From: Dyadobacter psychrophilus
GTDB lineage: Bacteria; Bacteroidota; Bacteroidia; Cytophagales; Spirosomataceae
Reading direction: 5' to 3'
Length of the DNA stretch: 64,000 nucleotides
Assembly (NCBI RefSeq): GCF_900167945.1
Contig: NZ_FUZA01000002.1
Location: forward strand, 992,001-1,056,000
The notes below the pieces were generated by a model, which made no database searches, was not told the origin of the DNA, and saw only the letters and a program-made list of their open reading frames with translations. Below are positions 15,578 to 25,083 of this stretch, in pieces. Within the stretch, counting starts at the first letter, position 1. Each line of letters opens with the position of its first letter. Both the position numbers and the translations under genes were made by a program.

Positions 15578-16477
15578 ATGAAAATTGTAGTAACAGGCTC
15601 GTTAGGACACATCAGCAAGCCATTGACAGCAGAATTGATTCAAAAAGGACATGCGGTTACCGTGATCAGCAGCAATGCGGAAAAGCAGAAGGACATTGAA
15701 ACATTGGGAGCCACGCCTGCGATCGGCTCAATGGACGATGCCGATTTTCTTACAGCCGCATTTGCGAATGCAGACGCAGTTTACACGATGGTGCCGCCAG
15801 CTAATTATTTCGATCATAACCTGGATTTGCTTGGATATTATCGCAGCAAAGGACGTAATTATGCAAAAGCTATCAGAGAAACCGGCGTAAAACGCGTGGT
15901 TAACCTCAGCACCATTGGCGGACATCTTGGTGCAGGAGAAGGCTCCGGGATTTTACTTGGTGCGCACGATGTTGAGTTGATCCTGAATGAGTTGCCTTCG
16001 GAAGTTTCCATTACGCATATAAGGCCCACCTCGTTCTATTACAACTTGTTTGGTTATGTAGAAGCGATTAAAAGTCAGGGGCTTATTATTGCCAATTACG
16101 GTGCAGAGGACGAAATTCCATGGGTTTCGCCCGTTGATATTGCGACAGCCGTGGCTGAGGAACTTGTAAAGCCGGATTCCGGCAGAAATGTAAGATATGT
16201 AGCCAGCGACGACCGCACCGGGAATGACACGGCGGCCGTTTTGGGCGCCGCTATCGGAAAGCCCGATCTGAAATGGATCATTGCTTCCGACGCGCAAGTG
16301 CAAAGTGCACTCGAAGGAATCGGAATGAACCCCAGGATCGCTGCAGGTCTGGTCGAAATGTATGGAAGTTTGCATAATGGCGTGCTTGCAGCGGATTATC
16401 TTCGCCATAAGCCCGTGATGGGCAAAGTGAAGCTGGAAGATTTTGCCAAAGAATTTGCCGCTGCTTTTCAACATTAA
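15578..16477 (+). CDS. NmrA-like NAD(P)-binding oxidoreductase
   Basis: The start is placed at the ATG at 15578 (MKIVVTGSLGHISKPL), where the Rossmann fold begins; 299 residues. The glycine-rich motif is GSLGHIS, a variant of GxxGxxG seen in NmrA/azoreductase-like atypical SDRs. No Tyr-x-x-x-Lys catalytic pair is obvious, as usual for NmrA-type proteins, which act either as NAD(P) sensors or as quinone reductases. It is followed after 15 bp by an AraC gene on the same strand. Confidence 0.82.
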   Translation: MKIVVTGSLGHISKPLTAELIQKGHAVTVISSNAEKQKDIETLGATPAIGSMDDADFLTAAFANADAVYTMVPPANYFDHNLDLLGYYRSKGRNYAKAIRETGVKRVVNLSTIGGHLGAGEGSGILLGAHDVELILNELPSEVSITHIRPTSFYYNLFGYVEAIKSQGLIIANYGAEDEIPWVSPVDIATAVAEELVKPDSGRNVRYVASDDRTGNDTAAVLGAAIGKPDLKWIIASDAQVQSALEGIGMNPRIAAGLVEMYGSLHNGVLAADYLRHKPVMGKVKLEDFAKEFAAAFQH

Positions 16478-16492
16478 TCGTTACATTGTATT

Positions 16493-17410
16493 ATGGCAAA
16501 CGCGCAACTTCGTCGATTTAAAACCATCAGTGAATTTCACAAGTTCAGAGGATTACCGAAGCCGGAACATCCGCTGATCAGTGTGATCAATTTGGAGATG
16601 ATCAGCCATTTATCGGCAAATGAGTGGAGTCTGGTCAACGATTTTTATTCCATTTCGCTGAAAAGGAATTTTAATGTGAAGATCAAATATGGTCAGCAGG
16701 AATTTGATTTCGATGAAGGGGTGATGTTCTTCATGTCGCCGGGCCAGATCCTGCGGCTTGAAGTGGATCGCGATATGCAATTGGAACAATCGGGATGGAT
16801 GTTGCTTGTCCATCCCGACCTCCTATGGAACACGCCGCTGGCCAAAACCATCAAGCAGTACGAGTATTTTGACTATTCTGTGAACGAAGCGCTTTTCCTG
16901 TCGGATAAAGAAGAAGTGATCGTTTCGGGAATTATGCAGGGTATCCAGCAGGAATATCATTCCAATATCGACAAGTTCAGCCAGGACCTGATCATTGCCC
17001 AGCTGGAAGTTTTGCTCAAATATTCAGAGCGTTTCTATCAGCGCCAGTTTATCACCAGAAAAATAAGCAACCACAAGATCCTGGACAGGCTTGAACGCGT
17101 CATCGCTGATTATTTCAATAGTGAAGACCTCGTTCAAAAAGGCTTACCGACAGTCCAATACATTGCCGAAACATTGAACATCTCACCCAATTACCTGAGC
17201 AATATGCTCAAACTATTGACCGGCCGGACCACGCAACAGCACATTCACGACAAACTGATTGAAAAAGCCAAGGAGAAGCTGTCTGTTACGGACCTTTCCG
17301 TCAGCGAAATCGCTTATGAACTTGGGTTCGAACATCCACAATCATTCAGCAAATTATTTAAAACAAAAACGAACTTTTCGCCATTGGAATTCAGGCAATC
17401 CTTCAACTAG
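16493..17410 (+). CDS. AraC-family transcriptional regulator
   Basis: This 305-residue soluble protein has an N-terminal cupin-like sensor region (~20-110) and a C-terminal AraC domain at ~200-303, with IAYELGFEHPQSFSKLFKTKTNFSP as the second helix-turn-helix. It is 15 bp downstream of the NmrA gene and probably co-transcribed with it. Regulator plus small NAD(P)-binding enzyme is a frequent pair in Bacteroidota. Autoregulation through the 21-bp-spaced repeats at 15498 is plausible. Confidence 0.88.
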   Translation: MANAQLRRFKTISEFHKFRGLPKPEHPLISVINLEMISHLSANEWSLVNDFYSISLKRNFNVKIKYGQQEFDFDEGVMFFMSPGQILRLEVDRDMQLEQSGWMLLVHPDLLWNTPLAKTIKQYEYFDYSVNEALFLSDKEEVIVSGIMQGIQQEYHSNIDKFSQDLIIAQLEVLLKYSERFYQRQFITRKISNHKILDRLERVIADYFNSEDLVQKGLPTVQYIAETLNISPNYLSNMLKLLTGRTTQQHIHDKLIEKAKEKLSVTDLSVSEIAYELGFEHPQSFSKLFKTKTNFSPLEFRQSFN

Positions 17411-17430
17411 CGGCTGCCTGAATTAGATTC

Positions 17431-17733
17431 TTATAACGCATTTCCTTCAATAAGTATAATCCGCTCAACGGACTCGTCTTTCAAATGCATATGCTTCAAG
17501 CGCTGGGGATCATCCCGGTAGCTTTCAAAACTCTTCCTGTCCAGAAAAGTCACCAGATGGATCTCGTAAGGATGGCCTAATGTGGTGGCAACGACGGAAG
17601 ACACGCTCGGCCTGATGCGGTAAATCAGCTCGCCATTATGTTGTTTGAGCAATGGCAAAACCTGGTCTTCAAAAAAGTGGAAGGAGCTTTCTTGGCCTTC
17701 TTTGATAAAAATAAGCTGTGTATAATAGATCAT
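17431..17733 (-). CDS. DUF1330/dimeric alpha-beta barrel-like protein
   Basis: This 100-residue cytoplasmic protein begins MIYYTQLIFIKEGQE, and the pattern of beta strand, helix (FHFFEDQVLPLLKQHNGEL) and paired strands resembles ABM/DUF1330-type ferredoxin-like dimeric barrels. These proteins bind small molecules or act as simple monooxygenases; no catalytic residue can be assigned. It converges with the AraC gene and is divergent from the LLM oxidoreductase. Confidence 0.6.
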   Translation of the reverse strand: MIYYTQLIFIKEGQESSFHFFEDQVLPLLKQHNGELIYRIRPSVSSVVATTLGHPYEIHLVTFLDRKSFESYRDDPQRLKHMHLKDESVERIILIEGNAL

Positions 17734-17800
17734 GGCTAAGGAATGTTTGCAGTAAACCTTTAAATCATCAACTCAAAGATGTGCAAAATTTAACAGGCTT

Positions 17801-17856
17801 GGTAACCATATGTGTTGAAATGGGTACGATTTTTATAATCAACCGGTATCCATTTT
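17801..17856 (+). repeat. Three GGTA boxes at 22-bp intervals before the LLM gene
   Basis: GGTAACCATATG (17801), GGTACGATTTTT (17823) and GGTATCCATTTT (17845) begin exactly 22 bp apart. The first and third share nine of twelve bases. The last copy lies 8-19 nt before the start codon. No good -7 element accompanies them. Confidence 0.3.
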
Positions 17857-17863
17857 ACCAGAT

Positions 17864-18841
17864 ATGACTAAGATACAGATCGGCTATCATGCCTCACACG
17901 AACAATTTAGACCAAGTCAGTTAACCGAATATGCGATCCAGGCCCAAAAAGCGGGATTTACAGCTGCGCTCAGCTCCGATCATTTTTATCCTTGGGGTGA
18001 AACGCAGGGTGAAAGCGGTTTTGCTTGGAGCTGGCTGGGAGCGGCTATGCAGGCTACAAACCTGAGTTTTGGAATAGTGAATGCGCCGGGTCAGCGTTAC
18101 AATCCCGCTATCATTGCACAGGCCGTTGCGACGTTGTGCGAAATGTTCCCGCAGCGCTTTTGGATCGCAGCCGGAAGCGGCCAGTTCCTGAATGAGCACA
18201 TTACCGGTGAAGAATGGCCCGCCAAAATGGTGCGTAACCAACGCCTTAAAGAAAGTGTGGACGTAATGCGGGCACTGTGGGCGGGAGAAACGGTTACACA
18301 CAATGGGCTCTTTGAAGTGTATGACGCCAGATTGTACACGCTTCCGGGTTACATGCCATCAATAATCGGCGCCGCCATCACTGAGAAAACCGCCGAATGG
18401 GTAGGAGGATGGGCGGACGGCATGATCACTACTTCGCGTCCACCAGCCGAATTGAAAAAGATGGTCGAGGCATTCAGGAAAGGCGGTGGCGAAGGCAAAC
18501 CTATTTATCTCAAAGTGCAGCTTTCATACGATATCTCCATGGAGAAGGCACTGACCGGTGCGCACCAGCAATGGAAAAACAATGTGTTCCCTTCGTCACT
18601 TTTGGCCGATATTCGTGGTCCAGAGGGTTTTGACGCAGCCGGTGCAATGGTCAGGCCGGAGGATATGCATTCGGCTGTACGTATTTCGGAAAGTACGGAC
18701 CAGCATGTGGAATGGCTGTCACGCGATATTGAAGCGGGCGTTTCGCATTTGTATCTGCACAATGTGAATCTGGAACAAAAGAATTTCATTGACGTATTCG
18801 GGGAAAAGGTTTTACCACATCTTAAAAACAGTACAAATTAA
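17864..18841 (+). CDS. LLM-class flavin-dependent oxidoreductase (non-F420 type)
   Basis: This 325-residue luciferase-like TIM barrel opens with IQIGYHASHEQFRPSQL and contains SSDHFYPWG and the conserved NAPGQRYNPAIIAQAVATL stretch. It matches the TIGR03885-like subfamily, which resembles F420-dependent enzymes but occurs in organisms without F420 and is thought to use FMN. The substrate is unknown. GlgX starts 13 bp after its stop, so the two are very likely co-transcribed. The reason for that pairing is not evident. Confidence 0.85.
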   Translation: MTKIQIGYHASHEQFRPSQLTEYAIQAQKAGFTAALSSDHFYPWGETQGESGFAWSWLGAAMQATNLSFGIVNAPGQRYNPAIIAQAVATLCEMFPQRFWIAAGSGQFLNEHITGEEWPAKMVRNQRLKESVDVMRALWAGETVTHNGLFEVYDARLYTLPGYMPSIIGAAITEKTAEWVGGWADGMITTSRPPAELKKMVEAFRKGGGEGKPIYLKVQLSYDISMEKALTGAHQQWKNNVFPSSLLADIRGPEGFDAAGAMVRPEDMHSAVRISESTDQHVEWLSRDIEAGVSHLYLHNVNLEQKNFIDVFGEKVLPHLKNSTN

Positions 18842-18854
18842 ATTACCACGCGCT

Positions 18855-21029
18855 ATGAGCTATACTATTCAAAATGAAGTAATTGAGTCGCCCGATTCAC
18901 TTGAACTGGGCATCAGGCCTGGGGCCCCTTATCCGTTGGGATCGACCTGGGATGGAGAAGGTGTTAATTTTGCCATTTTTTCGGAGAATGCTACGAAAGT
19001 GGAATTGTGTCTTTTTGGAGACGCCGACGCCCGAGCGGAGAATGTCAAAATAGACATTGAAGAGGTTTCACACAACATCTGGCATGTGTATGTGCAGGGG
19101 ATCGGACCGGGGCAGCTCTATGGTTACCGCTTTCATGGGCCTTATGAACCTGAGAAAGGGCATCGTTTCAACCCAAACAAATTGGTGATCGATCCTTATG
19201 CAAAAGCATTGTCCGGAACAATAGATTGGGACGATTCGCTCTTTGCCTATGAGATTGGTCATGAGCAGGAAGACCTCTCTTTCAGCGAAACCGATAGTGC
19301 ACCGCACTTACCCAAATCCATCGTCATTGATACCGCTTTTGACTGGGAAGATGATAAATCTCCAAAAATTCCCTATCACGACACCATCATTTACGAAGCG
19401 CACGTCAAAGGCCTTACCAAGCTACATCCGGAAATTCCGGCAGAAATTCAGGGCACTTATGCAGGCATTGCGCATCCCGTGATGATCCAGTATTTAAAGG
19501 ATCTGGGCATTACCGCTATTGAGCTTATGCCTGTGCATCATTTTGTTGCTGACCGGCATTTGCTCGAAAAAGGGCTTACGAATTATTGGGGATACAACAC
19601 ACTCGGCTTTTTCGCCCCGGATGTGCGCTATGCGAGTAACAGCGATGGAGGGGCACATGTTCTGGAATTTAAAAACATGGTCAAAGCATTGCATAGTGCC
19701 GGGATTGAGGTAATTCTGGATGTTGTTTACAATCATACGGCGGAAGGGAATCACCTGGGCCCGACATTTTCTTTTAAAGGAATTGACAACAAAAGTTATT
19801 ACAGGCTGGAACCCGAACAACCAAGATATTACAGGGATTACACCGGAACAGGAAATACCATTAACACCCAGCTTCCCAATGTGCTCGGAATGATCATGGA
19901 TAGCCTGCGTTACTGGATTACAGAAATGCATGTGGATGGGTTCAGGTTTGACCTTGCATCCACACTGGCCAGAACACTGGACGAAACGGATACACTGGGA
20001 TCTTTCTTCAACATTATATACCAGGATCCGATTATTTCACAAGTTAAGCTGATCGCAGAGCCCTGGGACATTCACGAAGACGGTTATATGGTAGGCAAAT
20101 TTCCGCCTGGATGGGCCGAATGGAATGATCAATATCGCGATTGCGTACGCTGTTACTGGCGCGGAGCCGAACGTACACTTTCGGAATTTGCACAACGCTT
20201 TACCGGCAGTCCCGATTTATACCAGGGTGGTTACCGTAGCCCGATGGCCAGCGTCAATCTGATCACTGCGCACGATGGTTTCACATTGCACGATCTGGTT
20301 AGCTTCAACGATAAACATAATGAGGCCAATGGGGAAGACAACAAGGATGGCAACAACGATAACAGTTCCTGGAACTGCGGCGTGGAAGGTGCAACAGACG
20401 ATCAGGACATTATAGCCTTGCGTAACAAGCAGAAACGTAATTTCTTAACTACACTATTTCTCTCACAGGGTGTTCCTATGCTGGTTGCAGGGGATGAGCT
20501 GGGGCGAACGCAAGGTGGAAATAACAATGCTTATTGCCAGGATAACGAAATCTCATGGATCCACTGGGAAGAAGCGGATCATCAGCTGCTTGATTTTACT
20601 AAAAAGCTGATCTGGTTTTGCAAAGACCACCCCTCGTTCAGGCGCAGAAGGTGGTTCCAGGGCTTGCCGGTGACCGGATCAGATGTAGAAGACATCCGAT
20701 GGTATTCTCCTGACGGCAACTTAATGTCCGATGAGAACTGGGAGCATGATTTTGCGAAATCTTTGGGCGTTTATCTCAATGGCAAGGGAATCAGATGTGT
20801 AAATTATGACGGTCGGAAGATTACGGACGATAGTTTTTACATCATTTTCAATGCACATGAGCAAGCGCTGGATTATGTGCTTCCGGCCGATCAGTGCAAC
20901 AACAACTGGAAAAAAGCCATCGATACAAGCGACGGCTTTATCGGTGATGATACCGAGGAATTTGAACCGGGTAGCAGCATTAAAGTTCAGGGGCGTTCAG
21001 TGCTTGTGCTGAAATGCCATCTTGGTTGA
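18855..21029 (+). CDS. glgX: Glycogen debranching enzyme GlgX (GH13)
   Basis: The start is placed at the ATG at 18855 (MSYTIQNEVI), because the upstream extension overlaps the previous gene; 724 residues. It has an N-terminal CBM48-like domain (~25-120, PLGSTWDGEGVNFAIFSENA) and a GH13 barrel. Catalytic residues are Asp366 in GFRFDLAS, Glu402 in LIAEPWD and Asp474 in TAHDGFT. NNAYCQDNEISWI is typical of the GlgX/isoamylase family. It cleaves alpha-1,6 branches of phosphorylase-trimmed glycogen in the cytoplasm. It probably co-transcribes with the LLM gene and ends 1 bp from the convergent GT9 gene. Confidence 0.95.
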   Translation: MSYTIQNEVIESPDSLELGIRPGAPYPLGSTWDGEGVNFAIFSENATKVELCLFGDADARAENVKIDIEEVSHNIWHVYVQGIGPGQLYGYRFHGPYEPEKGHRFNPNKLVIDPYAKALSGTIDWDDSLFAYEIGHEQEDLSFSETDSAPHLPKSIVIDTAFDWEDDKSPKIPYHDTIIYEAHVKGLTKLHPEIPAEIQGTYAGIAHPVMIQYLKDLGITAIELMPVHHFVADRHLLEKGLTNYWGYNTLGFFAPDVRYASNSDGGAHVLEFKNMVKALHSAGIEVILDVVYNHTAEGNHLGPTFSFKGIDNKSYYRLEPEQPRYYRDYTGTGNTINTQLPNVLGMIMDSLRYWITEMHVDGFRFDLASTLARTLDETDTLGSFFNIIYQDPIISQVKLIAEPWDIHEDGYMVGKFPPGWAEWNDQYRDCVRCYWRGAERTLSEFAQRFTGSPDLYQGGYRSPMASVNLITAHDGFTLHDLVSFNDKHNEANGEDNKDGNNDNSSWNCGVEGATDDQDIIALRNKQKRNFLTTLFLSQGVPMLVAGDELGRTQGGNNNAYCQDNEISWIHWEEADHQLLDFTKKLIWFCKDHPSFRRRRWFQGLPVTGSDVEDIRWYSPDGNLMSDENWEHDFAKSLGVYLNGKGIRCVNYDGRKITDDSFYIIFNAHEQALDYVLPADQCNNNWKKAIDTSDGFIGDDTEEFEPGSSIKVQGRSVLVLKCHLG

Positions 21030-21030
21030 T

Positions 21031-22020
21031 TCAAACGACTGGCGATCTCAAAACATCGACGAGGGCAAGCACAGAGTTGAAATCCTGTGCTTTTGTCCAG
21101 TCGATGGTTTTATGAAGATCCTTATTTAATGGCCCCCAGCGTTCCGGTTCGCCGTCCATACTGATCACAATGCTGGGGGTTTCCATGGCTGCTGCAATGT
21201 GTGACACCCCGGTACAGTTGCTGATCAGCAGTTTGGCATCCTTAATAAGCTGTCCGATTTCACCCAGGTTTGTTTTTCCGGTAAGGTCAATGGCCGGAAA
21301 GTCCATCAGGTCTATAACTTCGGCTGTAATGTCGGCTTCTTCTTTGGTTCCAGTCACATAAACCTGGAAACCCATTCCCGCACACTGGTCGGCGAGGCAG
21401 GCAAAGTGGGTGGTTGGCCACTGTCGCCACGCACCGCGAGAGCCCGGGTGCACACATACGTAAGGCCCTTGCGGCAGCTTAGATTTTATTTTATTCAAAT
21501 GCTCTGTTTCCATTTCGTTTACCGGGAATTCCAGTGCTGTTCCCTGTGGCTGGATCCCCAGGTTAGCCAGCATTAATAAGTGCTTTTCGATCTCAGAAAT
21601 GCCATTGGGATATTCAGTAAATAAACCGCTTTCCCTGTAACTTCCCGCGCTATGGAATCCTGCAACCGGCCCGGCGCGGAGACTTTCCAGCATATCGTTC
21701 ACGATCCCGCCGCTGCCTTGCATTTGCAGGATAAGGTCAAATTTTTCCTGTTGCATGCGGCTTACGAAATCGTTCCATAATGTCTGGTCAAAAGGTTGCT
21801 CGGGCAAGCCATGATAACCAGGAAAATGGATGAATTTATCGATATAGCTCGAAAAGCGCTCCGTAAAACCAGAGGCCCACGGCAGGCCCAGGAGTGTAAT
21901 TTCAGCATCCGGATATTGCTTCCGCAGCGCCCTCAATGCGGGAACGGAACAAAGCATGTCACCTAGCTGCAAAGCCCGGAAAACGGCGATTTTGTGGGTG
22001 GTATCGGCAGGGAATTTCAT
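21031..22020 (-). CDS. Glycosyltransferase family 9 (heptosyltransferase-like)
   Basis: This 329-residue GT-B enzyme starts IAVFRALQLGDMLCSVPALRALRKQYPDA, the GT9 N-terminal signature, and has the C-terminal nucleotide-sugar region PYVCVHPGSRGAWRQWP and NCTGVSHIAAAMETPSI. GT9 enzymes add heptose or related sugars to LPS core or surface glycans at the inner face of the membrane. Its ATG overlaps the stop of the GT2 gene (ATGA), and it is the last gene of a three-gene operon. Confidence 0.9.
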   Translation of the reverse strand: MKFPADTTHKIAVFRALQLGDMLCSVPALRALRKQYPDAEITLLGLPWASGFTERFSSYIDKFIHFPGYHGLPEQPFDQTLWNDFVSRMQQEKFDLILQMQGSGGIVNDMLESLRAGPVAGFHSAGSYRESGLFTEYPNGISEIEKHLLMLANLGIQPQGTALEFPVNEMETEHLNKIKSKLPQGPYVCVHPGSRGAWRQWPTTHFACLADQCAGMGFQVYVTGTKEEADITAEVIDLMDFPAIDLTGKTNLGEIGQLIKDAKLLISNCTGVSHIAAAMETPSIVISMDGEPERWGPLNKDLHKTIDWTKAQDFNSVLALVDVLRSPVV

Positions 22021-23000
22021 AGGAAAAAGACTTTGTATCGCAATGCTCCGCGAAGTGTCCAGTAAACGGAAAGATATGGGATTACCAATGACGTGATGAT
22101 CATTTCCGCCCGATGTGCGAAAGACATATCTGTGCCTCTCAGCCGTTTTATAATAAACAAAATCAAAGCAGCAGCCCAGACCGACAATGCTGTTATTGCC
22201 AGGCTATTGAACCCTGATATGAATGCTATAATGGCAATAATGCTTGAAATTATGATCGTATAGTAATTCCAGACGGGGCTCCGGGCAATTTTTTCCCTGT
22301 ACAGTTGTGGATGCTTTTTAAATAATAACGCATTGAACATACTTTTTTGCTGGTCGCGGATGCTGGTTCCCCAGGAAGCTGCCCTTGCGGGATGGCAAAT
22401 CACTGCCTCGGCCACATGAATGATGGGCAAATTTTCCTTTAAAAGCTTGAATTGCAGCTCAGAATCTTCGCGCCAGGCAATGGGAAAGTCTTCATCAAAG
22501 CCACCGATACGATCAAGTGCAGCCTTGGAACAGGCGCAATTGGCAGTAATGAATTCCGCGGTTGAAAGATGCGCTACATTCTTCTGGTAATCCGTCGGAC
22601 GTGCCGGAACCGGAACAATTACTTTGCCCGTAAAGCCGATAAAGTGTCGGTTACGAAGCTGGTATGCGGTCCAGTATGCATCGAGCCAGCGACTTTCAGG
22701 GATACAGTCGTCATCTGTAAAAACGATCAATTCGCCTGCGCCCTTTTTCCAGCCATAATTCCGCGCAGCTGCCGGACCTTTTTTGGCAGGCAATTCATGG
22801 AATGATAGCGGGAAATCGGGATGTTCGCGTATTAAACTCACTATAAGCGAACGCGTTGCCTCATCCGGGCCGTCGGAAACGACCAGCACTTCAAACGAGC
22901 AATCCGGACAATGTTGCTGCCGGATTGCGTCGAGGCACCTGCTGAGTAAGGCCGGACGCCGGTAAGTAGGGATAATGACACTGATGTTCGCGGTTCGCAT
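22017..23000 (-). CDS. Glycosyltransferase family 2 with C-terminal membrane helices
   Basis: This 327-residue GT-A enzyme starts ISVIIPTYRRPALLSRCLDAI. The metal-binding acidic motif is FTDDDC near residue 98, and GGFDEDFPIAWREDSELQ (~170-187) is the acceptor-side ED motif. Two hydrophobic helices at ~247-285 and a third near the end anchor it in the inner membrane. It transfers a sugar from a nucleotide donor to a surface glycan intermediate. The start overlaps the carbamoyltransferase stop by one base, and the stop overlaps the GT9 start. Confidence 0.9.
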   Translation of the reverse strand: MRTANISVIIPTYRRPALLSRCLDAIRQQHCPDCSFEVLVVSDGPDEATRSLIVSLIREHPDFPLSFHELPAKKGPAAARNYGWKKGAGELIVFTDDDCIPESRWLDAYWTAYQLRNRHFIGFTGKVIVPVPARPTDYQKNVAHLSTAEFITANCACSKAALDRIGGFDEDFPIAWREDSELQFKLLKENLPIIHVAEAVICHPARAASWGTSIRDQQKSMFNALLFKKHPQLYREKIARSPVWNYYTIIISSIIAIIAFISGFNSLAITALSVWAAALILFIIKRLRGTDMSFAHRAEMIITSLVIPYLSVYWTLRGALRYKVFFL

Positions 23001-24712
23001 TATTTTTCAAGTATAAAGGAATTGATGATCAATGCATCAAAGGGCGAAGTCCAAAAGCATTCAATTGCGTCCCTGGGTGAGCATACGATAGGCTCTCCGC
23101 GCGTATTGAATGATGTATTCACAAGAACAGGCACGCCTGTCAACTTTTTGAATTCGCTGATCAGCTTGTAATAAAGCGGATGTTGCTGTGCATTAATTGT
23201 CTGCACCCGAGCCGTTCCGTCCGTATGCCTGACGGCCGGGATCTGATCTGCTTTTTCATCTTTGACCGGATACACGAAAAGCATAAAGGGTGAGACATCG
23301 GCATGCTCAAACCAATCGGGCGCATCTTCTTCCAAAACCACCGGCGCAACCGGCCTGAAATCCTCTCGGTCCTTGATATCATTCAACCTTGCCTGCATGT
23401 CGGGATGGATCGGCGAAGCGAGGATGGACCGGCTTCCCAGCGACCGCGGGCCAAATTCCATACGGCCCTGGTACCAGGCAATGATCTTGTCCTCGGCCAG
23501 TATTGCAGCTGTTTCTTTGGCAACATCATATAAGCGTTTATAAGGCATTTTGGCCCAGATCATAAATTTTTCAATTTCATCATCTGTATATTCAGGTCCC
23601 CAGTAGACATGATCCATCGGCGCCGTATATCGAGCACCGTTTTGCGCATTTAGCTGCACATCGAGCCACTGCGCCGCGCCCAATGCAGTTCCGGCATCGC
23701 CCGCCGCAGGTTGCACCCATACATTTTTGAATGGACCTTTGTCACGGATTACTGCGTTCATCACACAGTTCAATGCAACGCCGCCTGCCATACACAGGTT
23801 TTCTGCCTGCGTTTCCTGATAAAGCCAGTCGGCCAGTTTCAAAACGGTTTCTTCCAACGCTTTTTGCAGGGAATGCGCGATATCATGGTGCAGCTGTTCA
23901 AAAGGATCTTCCTTTGTGCGCCCCGGACCCCACCATTGTTGCGGGTCAAATTCGTCGATCGTGTACCGGCCATTTTCCTGAACATGGATGATGGAACGGA
24001 AATCTTCCAGATACACCGGCTTGCCGTATGATGCGAGCGCCATCACTTTGTATTCGTCGGATGAATGCAGGAAACCCAGATATGTAGTGATTTTTTCATA
24101 CAACATTCCCAGCGAGTGGGGCATGTCGACCGTCGCGAGTTGCACCAGCGAATTATCCTTACCCAAAAAATAACCCGTGGTTGCTTTTTCGCCACGGCCG
24201 TCCAGCGTCATTACAGCTGCCTCGGTAAATGGCGAAGGAAAAAATGCACTTGCTGCATGGGCAACGTGGTGGTTCACAAATTCCCATTTTTCTGTAAGGG
24301 ATCCGGCGCCAGCCAGGCGTTTTTGTAAATGATGCGGATAACCGTCACGCAACTGCTCGGGTGCTTTTCGGATATAATTCAGGAACAAAGTGTCCCAGCC
24401 ATTGTAAACGTCAGCCTGGACCAGCACATCAGATCCTGAAAGCAGATCTTCCTCGTAAACCGATGCTTCGTTAACACCTTCCGGATCAAATGAATAGGCA
24501 ATACGGTCGACATCTTTTATCGTGATACCAGCCGTTTTCAGGCAGTAGTCAATGGCATGAAATGGCAATTCCCAAGTGGAGAATGGCACGGGGCGCTTGC
24601 CGTGCTTGATATGTGTGAATCTTTCTTCCTCGGCTGCGGCAATGATCTTGCCGTCTTTCACGAGGGCAGCAGCGGTGTCATGAAATGCCGCGTTAATCCC
24701 TAAAATATACAT
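23000..24712 (-). CDS. Carbamoyltransferase (NodU/CmcH family)
   Basis: This 570-residue cytoplasmic enzyme opens with MYILGINAAFHDTAAALVKD, the kinase-like ATP-binding fold of the TobZ/NodU/CmcH family. EEERFTHIKHGK (~33-44) and the HHVAHAASAFFPSPF histidines (~144-158) are the metal/carbamoyl-adenylate site, and GGVALNCVMNA marks the second half. The C-terminal domain carries EFGPRSLGSRSI and PVLVNTSFNTRGEPIV. It moves a carbamoyl group from carbamoyl phosphate to a hydroxyl, here most likely on a sugar of a surface glycan, given the three flanking glycosyltransferases. It is the first gene of its operon. Confidence 0.93.
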   Translation of the reverse strand: MYILGINAAFHDTAAALVKDGKIIAAAEEERFTHIKHGKRPVPFSTWELPFHAIDYCLKTAGITIKDVDRIAYSFDPEGVNEASVYEEDLLSGSDVLVQADVYNGWDTLFLNYIRKAPEQLRDGYPHHLQKRLAGAGSLTEKWEFVNHHVAHAASAFFPSPFTEAAVMTLDGRGEKATTGYFLGKDNSLVQLATVDMPHSLGMLYEKITTYLGFLHSSDEYKVMALASYGKPVYLEDFRSIIHVQENGRYTIDEFDPQQWWGPGRTKEDPFEQLHHDIAHSLQKALEETVLKLADWLYQETQAENLCMAGGVALNCVMNAVIRDKGPFKNVWVQPAAGDAGTALGAAQWLDVQLNAQNGARYTAPMDHVYWGPEYTDDEIEKFMIWAKMPYKRLYDVAKETAAILAEDKIIAWYQGRMEFGPRSLGSRSILASPIHPDMQARLNDIKDREDFRPVAPVVLEEDAPDWFEHADVSPFMLFVYPVKDEKADQIPAVRHTDGTARVQTINAQQHPLYYKLISEFKKLTGVPVLVNTSFNTRGEPIVCSPRDAIECFWTSPFDALIINSFILEK

Positions 24713-25083
24713 AGCTCATCGGTCAGGTTAAAATGCAGCCCGACCTTACAAGGATTATGCCAACGCGGGTGGCTGAGCAGGATTAATTTACCCCGAAAGC
24801 GAATTGCCATATGGCATGCTATACATATAATAGCTTTTCATGTATTTGAATGCAAAAATTCAACAATTCTGTTGTTTAGCCCTGCTTGCAAGTGGGGATA
24901 AACTGTGGACATTCTTCTATTCCCAGTTTGTTTACGGCTGTATCCTTATACGTTGAGTTAGAAGCGTTTCTCCTGCGTTTAGGCATAAAATCTGCTAAAA
25001 TAGTGTGTATCAGGGAAGCGGTTCTTTCGGGATGGCACCGTTTTTTACAAGGGGCGTTCTGTTTAACGGAAAATGCAACAAAT
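24713..25083. promoter_or_regulatory. 371-bp divergent control region of the glycan island
   Basis: This region separates the leftward carbamoyltransferase operon from the rightward GT4 operon. It holds a perfect 12-bp palindrome TGCCATATGGCA (24805-24816) followed by a small inverted repeat GCTAT/ATAGC (24818-24834). The best -7-like octamer is TGTATTTG near 24841, one base off consensus. An upstream extension of the GT4 frame (from 24886) is Cys-rich and does not match the family, so it is treated as non-coding. Confidence 0.45.

Noticed and set aside
24886..25083. Longer N-terminus of the first GT4 gene
   Set aside because: The extra 66 residues are Cys-rich and unlike GT4 proteins; the ATG at 25084 starts the family pattern.
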